Below, one piece after another: positions 56,060-64,000 of a DNA stretch of 64,000 nt. How positions within the stretch are numbered: the stretch's first letter is position 1; every line of letters starts with the position of its first letter. The DNA is from Straminergon stramineum. Taxonomy: Eukaryota > Streptophyta > Bryopsida > Hypnales > Calliergonaceae. The DNA is taken from assembly GCA_963920665.1 (NCBI GenBank), contig OY987265.1, forward strand, positions 20,093,001 through 20,157,000, given 5' to 3'. The notes under the pieces were generated by a model that saw only the letters and a list, made by a program, of their open reading frames with translations, was not told the origin of the DNA and made no database searches. A program made the translations under genes and the position numbers.

Positions 56060-57995
56060 TGTATGGCAAGATTCACTATTTTTTACAATTGCAAGCTTTC
56101 TTTTGTTGGTGCTCTTCTCAAGGTCCAAGGTAGCAACAATTGTAGCACCTTTTGTCCTCTTTGTTGCATTAATGCTACGATATCTCTTCTTCTGAACAAG
56201 CAATGGACAAGCCTTGGTAGGCAAAACTATAGCTTCATTGTTGCCCCCATAGCTTATGCCCTTGGTAATTAAACTTTTCCGAACTTCTATTGTAGGTTTA
56301 TATTAAGAATTTCATTGTATTCTATAGCATTGTCGAGAATCTTTTTTTTCATTGTAATTGTACTATAGATAGCAATAACTAAATTTTCCTATTTTGAATT
56401 AGATGAGCACCAATGCTTTTATTCTTGAACTCAAGATGTGAGAGAACCTATTCTTGCCAAAAAAATTCAAAATATTGGAGCATCTTGGATATCTTTATTT
56501 TTCTTGAATTTGTAGTTACCTCCCAAATTGCTTGCAACTTCTTTCAAGAATGTAATGTTGTAGAGTCATTTCCACTTGAGATTGATGATTGCGATGATTG
56601 AGAACCCATGTTTTTATTAATTTTTTTTAAGGGGTTGATTTCATAGTAGGATGATTTAGCATTCGGGAAGTTTTTTGAGTTATATTGACTATTTTCCTTC
56701 AATTCCCAAGTTGAACCATTTTTTCAAGTACATAATCTGGTTATTTTCTCTATTTCCCATTCAAAATCAATTATTTTTGTTTTTTCCACTAGTTTTTAGC
56801 TGATGTTTTCGAAGAGCAACCAGTTTTTTACCAATTCCATCGGCTAACTTTGAACTAGCCTCCGGTTCTTCCCAAACATTGGGGTGATTGCAAGAACACT
56901 TGCCCTATTTTTTTGGCTTCTTGCCCTTAGACAGGTGGTTTTTTGCTCATAACTTTTGCATCATTTGTCCATTTGGCATGAAATTTGGAATGAAGGTACA
57001 TGCGGTAGTTGCAAAAATGGAGATAGTTTTTCAAATTTTTCAAAAATAGTTTACTATTTTTAAATTTCTTCCGATGGGATGTCTAGTTGGGCCATTTAGG
57101 AGGTTTGAGTCCTATTTTTGACCCAAAAATGCAAATTTGTAGTCACCAATTGGACATGTTGGAGGTCTACTAACATTACAAATATTGATAATGAGTTTTT
57201 ATGAAAATAGAAACATGTCAATTGCACACATGGGGTCAAAGTGACTTTCCTTTTCACGAGGGCTAAGAAGAGGGGAAAAAATTCCTACATGAATTTTTTG
57301 GTGCAATGCAAGTACAATTTTCTCTAGTGAAATGAATTTTTTTCTGGAAATTTTTTGAATTTTTTTTTGGTACTAAAAATGGAAAGGTCCACAAACCCCA
57401 ATTTTCCTATTTTTTCTCCCAATGACTTATATAGTACCCCATAATAGTCTATAGTCCTACATAGTACTAAATCAATGATGCAAATTTGTAGGTGCCTTAA
57501 ATCGATGATTTAGATCTGCCGATGTGTTGTTGACACACAATATTGATAGTTCTATATAGTATTGTCAGTCTTATTACCAAAAATTACATTTTTGATTTAA
57601 AAACATAATCTGTTCCTAACAATCACCCAACACATTATGAGGGTGTTGATTATAGTCTAACATGGGCAAATATTAGAGAAGATGGTTATTCCATGGAAAG
57701 AGTTTTCATGCTTCTGGCTATAGATTCAGTGCTATACATTTTATAATTGGCTTAGTGAGACTTTTCACATTTCAAATGCCCTTGGCTCCTACAAAAGACA
57801 TATGTAAAGCTTGCATATTTCCTTCTAAGTGTGGCCTTTGTTGTAAAATTAATAATCATACTACTAGTTGGAATAAGAATCTTCATATTCTTATGAATTG
57901 TTTTATATTTTTTAATCTCAAGTACTTGAAGAAAGTAATTCCTTTTGAATTTGGACCACATCAACCTTTATGGTTCTACTTTTCTCCTAAACCTC
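56060..57995 (+). pseudogene. ABCA-type ABC transporter gene fragment
   Basis: Three pieces in order match the last transmembrane part of an ABCA half-transporter. The first (about 56062-56265) reads FFTIASFLLLVLFSRSKVAT then IVAPFVLFVALMLRYLFF, a frameshift, then YSFIVAPIAYALG and a GTAATT donor. The second (57636-57742) reads YEGVDYSLTWANIREDGYSM, ERVFMLLAIDSVLYIL. The third (57923-57995, after an AG) reads YLKKVIPFEFGPHQPLWFYF. This reproduces the ABCA order FSKA.TA / P.A.ALG / E....L.W.N / LLDS.LY / YLDKV.P...G...PW.F. The frameshift, a stop at 57741 and the inserted transposon make it a pseudogene. The nucleotide-binding domain (Walker A, LSGG) was not found in the window. Confidence 0.55.
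56882..57628. mobile_element. GGGTGATTGCAAG-ended element inside the ABCA-like gene
   Basis: The left end is GGGTGATTGCAAGAACACTT; the right end read inward is a more diverged GGGTGATTGTTAGGAACAG. The body matches the element at the start of the window in reverse. No clean target duplication remains. The right end stops eight bases before the second ABCA-like exon resumes, so the insertion lies in the intron or at the exon edge. Confidence 0.5.
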
Positions 57996-57999
57996 TTAA

Positions 58000-58786
58000 A
58001 ATTTTAGAATAAAAAACCTTACCAATTGCAAGATTAAGTCACTTGAATTTCGAAAAGAAGTATTTTCAGCTCTTCCCAAATGGTTAGATTTCATCTTCCA
58101 AAACTTTTTACCCCAAAATGTGTAGATCCTATAGCTTATTACTCTCCATAACATGTTGAAGAAATAAGTTGAAAATTATAACTAAAAGAATTTCAAACAA
58201 AAAATATATCATATTCATGCTTGAAAAAATAATATAAAGAAAGAAATAGAATATGATTTAAAATACTGAATTGTTAAGAATTTTGTTATGAAGTTGAAAA
58301 ATGCCAATCCCAATGGTTATAATGTTGTAATAAACAATCTACATCCTATGATTTTATTTTTTTCACAAAATATAGAAAATTGAGTTAAATATTAAAGACT
58401 TCAAAGTTAATTTAGAGTAGAGAATCCATAATTGCCCATAAACTAAAACTCCTCATAACTTTCATCTCATGAATCAAAATGGATTGATTCGAAGCTTTCT
58501 AGTTTCCACATATATATAACTCTAGAAAACCAAATTCAAATTTTTATTTCTTAAAAAAGTGATTTTTTAAGAATTTTTTTGAGTTGCCCAAGTTGCCCCC
58601 CGAACAATGAAAATTACATATTGTACAATAACTTTTTAACCATGTAGACAAAATTTATTAAATTTGTTGGGCCTTAAACTTACTCCTTGGACACATGTGT
58701 GCAAATTTCAAAGAAAAAAAATCCGTTTGTAGTGAGCTGCCCGAAATTGATATATTGCCAAAAAATGTTGTTTAGTCGTTTAGGGG
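58000..58786. repeat. Truncated TTAA-site repeat, same family as 305-1078
   Basis: It matches 305-1078 in the same orientation (AATGGTTAGATTTCATCTTCC, GTGTAGATCCTATAGC, TTTAGAGTAGAGAATCC) and ends TTTAGGGG followed by TTAA (58787-58790). The left end is not recognisable. Confidence 0.55.
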
Positions 58787-58794
58787 TTAATTCA

Positions 58795-60195
58795 TGTAAA
58801 CCACTTTGAGATTTTTGGGTCTCAGTAGAAGAGTCCACCTCTAGTTTCATTTTAGAATCATTGATTAGAGTTTTGAGTTTCATCCTCTTGTCTTGCAATT
58901 AAATGTAGTACAGTACATGGAACAAAACTTTATTTCCTAGACAACTAAAAAGTTAGAAGAATCCTATTCTCTATAATTTGGTTTATAGAAAATGAAAATG
59001 AAGGAAAAGAAGCAAAAGCTTGCTAGTCTTTGAGGCTTTGGAGAAGTTGAAAGAGGAGGAGTTGGTGCTAATAGTTTCTATGTCATCGTTCCTAGTGTTG
59101 TTGTAGATAGACTACATTTTTCAATGTACTACTATATCCATTGTAATAAATTTTGCAATATATTCACCTACTCTTCATCCATCCAATTGCCCATTCATCC
59201 ATTTCAATCATGCATAATTTCATCCACTCAAGAAGCTTTCATCCATTGCACCAGTATCCCAAGATTCATCCATGGTAGTTGATTTCATCCATTTGTGTAA
59301 AATTATTTATCCAACTTGTAAGAGCTTTGTCCAATTATTCAATGGAATTCATCAAAAAAAGGCCAAAAATTCATCTAAATTGTCCAAAATACATCCACAC
59401 CGCTTTTAAGAAATTACAATTTAGCCCTAGCTACTATGATTCTTAGTCCTAGCTATACAAGAAATTCAGCTCTAGCTATTGGCACAAAAATGAAGCTAAA
59501 TTTTTGAGGGGGCTAAAATGGGGCTAAATAGAGGCTAAACCACCTAGTTTAGCTCTGGCTAGACTAATCAAAGCTCCTACTGCAATCACAGCCAGCTTAA
59601 AATTTTAAGAGAAAGTCCTTACAGATTGGGATTACTCAGAACTGTGGGGATTGAATCAAATTGAAATCGAGTATGCTGAATTCATATCCAATTATTGTAT
59701 GTTTAGTTCAAATTCGGCACCAAGGTGTTGAAATAATTCGATTTTGGCATTTGGACAATTCGGTAATTTGATCAGATTTTCTTTTCTTTAGGCAAATAGT
59801 TCTTCCTTATTTTTCAATACTCCTCATCATAGTAAATTTCTTTTTCCTATTCATGTGTAAATGTGCTCCTTTTTCTAAAATTTCTCAAGAATAATTTTAA
59901 GATATTAAGAATTGGCAATGTTCAATGAAATTTTTTCAGATTTTCAGAAATAGTTGTATAATTTTTCATATTTTAGACATGTTCCAATTTTTCCCTAATT
60001 ATTTACAAAACTACCTACACGTAGGGTATGGGTAACTGAGCCCTAATACAGCCTTGAACCATAATTCCCCACCGGGGTTAACCTATAATACCCCCACACC
60101 ACCGGAGTCAGAATTCGGAGAAGAAACAGGAATCCCAAATCTAGGATAACCCACTTTCCCATTTCAGACCACATAAAATTCTCATGCAAATTACC
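58795..60195. other. AT-rich upstream region of ELIP, with a TTCATCCA cluster
   Basis: Between about 59173 and 59395 the octamer TTCATCCA or close variants occurs about ten times at irregular spacing. At 59420-59570 TAGCCCTAGCTA and GGGCTAAA words occur in opposite orientations, possibly a worn foldback. No coding frame is seen. Confidence 0.45.
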
Positions 60196-60196
60196 A

Positions 60197-60342
60197 GACG
60201 TGGTCGACACTTGTCGGACTCAAGAGGGACTAGCTAGCGCCAGTGGACTCATAAGACTTGTAGACACTAGACAGTGCTTGCGATGGGACTCAAAGGGTTC
60301 GTTGAAATCGAACGGAGGCGATGCTGTAACCTGTTGTTACGT
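60197..60342 (+). promoter_or_regulatory. Candidate ACGT-core elements upstream of ELIP
   Basis: GACGTGG at 60197-60203 and TACGTT around 60338-60343 carry the ACGT core bound by bZIP factors (ABRE and light-response classes). They lie about 225 and 85 bases upstream of the TATA box. ELIP genes are known to respond to high light, UV and dehydration. The role of these particular sites is inferred. Confidence 0.35.
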
Positions 60343-60425
60343 TGGCACATCCACATGGCTGCCAATTTGCCCCTTCATGGCTACTTGCTCGCCACCTCAA
60401 CTTCAGCTTTAAGTGCGCCTGCATG

Positions 60426-60432
60426 TATAAAT
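60426..60432 (+). promoter_or_regulatory. TATA box of the ELIP gene
   Basis: TATAAAT in the context TGTATAAATGC, followed by a pyrimidine-rich stretch (CCTCGCGCCTCTCTCTTC) about 30 bases downstream where transcription would begin. This predicts a leader of about 150 bases without any ATG before the start codon at 60609. Confidence 0.7.
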
Positions 60433-60608
60433 GCATCCCTCGCGCCTCTCTCTTCAATCAATTCACAACCACCACTCCTCTGATCCATCACCACTGTGAT
60501 CTGTAAGAAACAGTACAGCAAGCTTTGTTCTTGTGGGTAATCTAGAGCTAGATAGTGCAATTCTTTCGAGCCAGAACGTCTTTGTTCGTGGGTTCAATTA
60601 GTGTCAAG

Positions 60609-61791
60609 ATGGCAGCCTCGAGCATGTTGAGTCGGAGCTGTGTCAAGTCTGTAGCTGGACTTCCGTCACTGAAGGTGTCGAAGGTCACAGCGAAGAGCCA
60701 GTTCCTTGGAGGGCTGAAATTCAGCGGTGCAGGCTTTTCGCAGATCGATCGCCGGAGCCTGGTCGTTTTCGCTAAGCAGGACACCCCCCTGGTAAGTGTT
60801 TGCCAATGGCCTGCATTCTAGATATCTTCATTTCCTTGCTATGTATTGAAGTTTCTCGAGCATGGATACTCTGCATTCCAAACCCTAAGCAATTTGATGT
60901 TCAGTATCTGCGGACCGTTACTTCCTGATGTCAAGGGCAAGGTCGGCCGAAATGGAATTTCCACATCATCTTTCAGATGGTCTGGAAAATCGCTTTATGA
61001 CGCGTGCTCCTTTTGAACAATGTCGTGCTTTCCCTGCCCTCAACCTACAGTAGAATGTTCCATTGATCCATTTCACATCCATTTCACAACGGAAAGCGTG
61101 AGTCGCCCCGATTCGTATCGTTACTTGAATTTTCTCAATGGCGCTTATACTTTGATTTCAGTTGAATTTTTACATCACTACGTTCGTGGAATTAGAAGTC
61201 TAATTGGCAATAGAATACAGTGATCACTATATATCTAATTCTTTTTGGTTTTGCACATGCTTGGTTAGAGAGTAACTGTGTTGAAATTGTGATGATTTGA
61301 TGCAGCCGGGCACGAAGACTGAGCCCGAGAAGAAAGATGATCCGCTGCGTATCTTCAAGGGCTCCCCTGTGGAGAAGTTTTACCGTCCCGAGGAGGAGCG
61401 CCGTCCGGAAGACGGCAACACGAGCACGAAAAGTTTGATGAAGTTCGACGGCCCTGCCCCGGAGACCATCAATAGCCGTCTGGCCATGCTCGGGATCACC
61501 TGGGCTTTAGTCGCGGAGATTCTCACGGGCTTGAGCGTGTGGGAGCAGGTCACCGAGGGCAAAGGCTTGATCTATTTCTTGTTCGTGTCTCCCATCATCA
61601 TCGGCGCCACTCTCATCCCCATGTACAATAAGGAATCGCCTGACAGCCGAGCGAACGGACCCTTCAATGCGAAGACCGAGCGGTGGAATGGGCGAGCGGC
61701 CATGATTGGACTCGTCGCTCTGCTCGTTACCGAGAATATCTACTTGAAGGGCCCGCTGCTGGGATTCATCCACAGCTCTCTGAATTTGTAG
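60609..61791 (+). CDS. ELIP: Early light-induced protein (ELIP), chloroplast
   Basis: Two exons, 60609-60791 and 61306-61791, join at a GTAAGT donor and a GATGCAG acceptor in phase 0 to give 222 residues. Residues 1 to about 55 are Ser/Lys/Val-rich with few acidic residues, a typical plastid transit peptide ending near RRSLVVFAKQ. The mature part has three membrane helices. Helix 1 carries the chlorophyll-binding signature PETINSRLAMLGITWALVAE; helix 2 is LIYFLFVSPIIIGATLIPMY; helix 3 is ERWNGRAAMIGLVALLVTEN. The E..N.R.AM pattern in helices 1 and 3 and the ending GPLLGFI are diagnostic of ELIPs in the LHC superfamily, which act in thylakoids in photoprotection under light or dehydration stress. 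In helix 1 the usual Gly after Asn is Ser (NSR). Length and domain order are normal and no break is seen. Confidence 0.95.
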
Positions 61792-61794
61792 ACA

Positions 61795-64000
61795 ACACAT
61801 GGACAGCTCCCTTTCGCTGCATCCTTTAGTGAGTGAGCTTTTGTAAAGAGATTACTGTTGTAAAGTTCTGTTGACAGGCGAGTTTTTTTGATGTTGCAGA
61901 AGAGTTGTATATCAATTTCTTGTTTCATATTGCAACGATGTATGTAGACCTATGCTTTGAGAATTGTATTTGATTTTCTGGAAGGATGATTTGTTGAGAA
62001 TGTCGATGAGCTTGTTGCAAATTTCTTGCTTCAATGTCTGTAAATTACCAGTGTCAAGATGCCTCTGAGATGTTTTGTTAATTTTGTGGAGTAAGCCAGG
62101 TACAGAATTATATTTACGTCTCTTGAGTATTTTAAATATGCTCTGTAGAAGTATGATTTTGGGAAATGTATCGTGTGGAAAAATTACTTTGAATATTAGT
62201 TGAGATTTTCTTGAATCATTATCATTGTGTATAAATTTCTTTTTCAATCTCAAAACTGTGAGATTGTACATAATTCGAATACGATGTTTAGTGACAGCAA
62301 AGAACCACATTTCCCTTCTAAAACCGGTGGATGTAAAAAATTTGATGACTCATGCTAACATCTTTCGCAAAATTTTTGAAGTGCAACGACTGTCAGCAAT
62401 TGCTGAATTCTATGTGAAATTCACAAGAATGAATTTAAGATATTGAACAAGCTGCGAAGCTGATATGTTGGCATTTTGTACATTTCGTTGAAACGTACAA
62501 TTCTATCTGCATTGAAAGTTGAACAAAGCATTGCTACACAAAGCGTCTAAACATCTTATCACTATACAAAATTATTGTAGAGGGGCGCTGGCAGTAATTT
62601 TTCAGAATGACGAAAGCCAATAACTTGCTTGATTGATGTATTGTCCTGTACAGAGACTATACCGATCAATTTTAAGTCAGTAAACAGAACAAGAGCAACT
62701 CTCAGCATCCTATTGTAGCCACTAAACGGCTATCTCTACCACTCAATGAGTAGCTTCATTATAGACTATATAAGAAATCTTTATTATGTATACAAAAAAA
62801 GTCTAAATGTGTCTCGCTTGAACAAATGAAGCAATGGTCATTTGGGATGTGACAATGGCATTTTGGGGTGTGCAAGTGAAAACTGAAGAGTGAGTAATGG
62901 TGGCAACCCATTTCCAACCACTTAAGTGCACATATCTGGAGGGCAAGTTTCTTGGGTGGGAAAATTTTCTAGTGTGCAGAAGTAGCGTTAAGAAGGTTTC
63001 CATAATTTTCCAGATTTTTATTTCTCTATACATAATTACTATGAATGATTGAGCATAATGATTCCATTCCTTGCACTCTAGTCATGTAGACCTTCCTCTT
63101 TCCCACAAGGGATGGTTGCAAAATCCACCAAAGATTGAGAGTGTTGTAAAACAATCACAATGTGCCACAACTGCAAGGGGAATTGTGCTATAATTAATCA
63201 CTGCACGGAAAGAGAACAATCTATATTGCCAAAAGGGGGTGGTGATCAGGAATTGGTTGCCTCCCATATCTTAGTGGCCACAATAGAATCAAATACATTT
63301 TAGTTGTAAAACTATCAAAAAATGTGTCTATTTTTGGGCCTTAAATTATGATTATTTTAGAAAAATAGTGTTTGCACTTTTGGTGAATGGGATGATCATT
63401 ATGGGTTCACTTTCTCTTGATTCTGGGGTGACTGAATGACACTTATGGACTCTAAAGCATACCACTTCGAAAATTCATAACTAAATTATACTTTGTCATA
63501 AATATGATTTTACGTCCCATCACTCTATACAATTTCTCCAAGTGAAAAAACATTGATATATCTTCAACCCTCCAAGAGATTAAAAGTCAGAAATTGTAAT
63601 TGCAATTGGGTGGCTTCCTGTTTCATGCGTCTTTCCAGTAGAATTCTTGTGTTTTCCTAACATCTGGAGATCGTTTCTCATTGTCAATGTCATCAAATAG
63701 CAGTCAGCTCTGTTAGTGTTGTACTCATCACTTCAAGAACTTCATCAAATCCAAAGAGATGGTGCCGACGAGAGAAAATATCATTTCTCTTTGTCATCAG
63801 TTAGCTAAATCAGCTCTGTTAGTCGATGGTGATTGTAATGGAAAGATATCAACTAATTTAAGAGAACCATCAAACTATCATAAGTCCCAAATTTTTATAA
63901 AAAAAAACAATAAGAGACCTTTGAATGTGGATTTTTCTACCTCCAAGTCTAAATGGCACTGGCGAATCCCTACTCCCTTCTTTCTACACAAAATAGTGAA
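61795..64000. other. Downstream region without recognised genes
   Basis: The first few hundred bases are likely the ELIP 3' UTR (T-rich, no clear polyadenylation hexamer). The rest is AT-rich with short frames lacking coding character. Near the end, two stretches around 63675 and 63795 share TTCTC.TTGTCA and CAGCTCTGTTAGT, a local duplication about 110 bases apart. Confidence 0.5.

Noticed and set aside
57755..58012. 85-codon frame with CKACIFPSKCGLCCK as a Cys-rich gene
   Set aside because: The frame runs through what is better explained as an intron between two ABCA-like exons; its end overlaps the third exon block, and the Cys cluster has no support beyond chance.
1..64000. tRNA, rRNA or other structured RNA genes
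   Set aside because: No A-box/B-box pairs with foldable arms and no rRNA signature were recognised by eye; a covariance-model scan would be needed to exclude them.

Overview
This window reads as nuclear DNA of a land plant, most likely a non-seed plant such as a bryophyte (inference). The evidence is an intact nuclear gene for a chloroplast early light-induced protein (ELIP) with a transit peptide and an intron, short interstitial TTTAGGG-type telomere repeats, and plant-type transposons (hAT, PIF/Harbinger, CACTA, Copia, an LTR of Gypsy type). Most of the window is AT-rich, decayed repeat sequence. Genes stand out as small islands with higher GC and G/C-ending codons.

Layout. 0-7.7 kb: dispersed repeats, a Tourist-like MITE (1984-2129), several elements that sit at TTAA sites, and weak exon-like ORFs on the minus strand. 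7.7-8.2 kb: a small unidentified ORF with coding-like codon use. 8.2-15.6 kb: minisatellites, a GC-rich solo LTR with perfect 5-bp target duplications (10350-11643), an element with GGGTGATTGCAAG ends, and a decayed minus-strand gene resembling the motif I region of N4/N6 DNA methyltransferases (13561-14146). 15.6-20.7 kb: a 5-kb non-autonomous hAT-like element with 8-bp target duplications, filled with GCGAC..CGGGT minisatellites and a 210-226 bp tandem array. 20.7-28 kb: AT-rich DNA with nested MITEs and long-TIR elements. 28-31 kb: a second gene island, with a SAUR-like intact ORF (29198-29818) and an unidentified minus-strand ORF whose upstream side is cut by a transposon. 31-46 kb: repeats, a CACTA MITE and three Copia fragments in mixed orientation. 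46.9-50.2 kb: a complete hAT element with 17-bp perfect TIRs, 8-bp duplications and a dead transposase gene. 50.2-55 kb: TTAA-site and Mutator-like elements, partly nested. 56-58 kb: remnants of an ABCA-type ABC transporter gene split by a transposon. 60.4-61.8 kb: the intact ELIP gene with TATA box and one intron. 61.8-64 kb: no recognisable gene.

Only ELIP is assigned to a family with high confidence; the SAUR-like ORF is probably real. The rest of the gene content is fragmentary. The main interest lies in the transposon biology: elements whose termini and target duplications can be defined to the base, nesting that gives an order of insertion, a hAT derivative carrying expanded internal minisatellites, and a family that targets TTAA.
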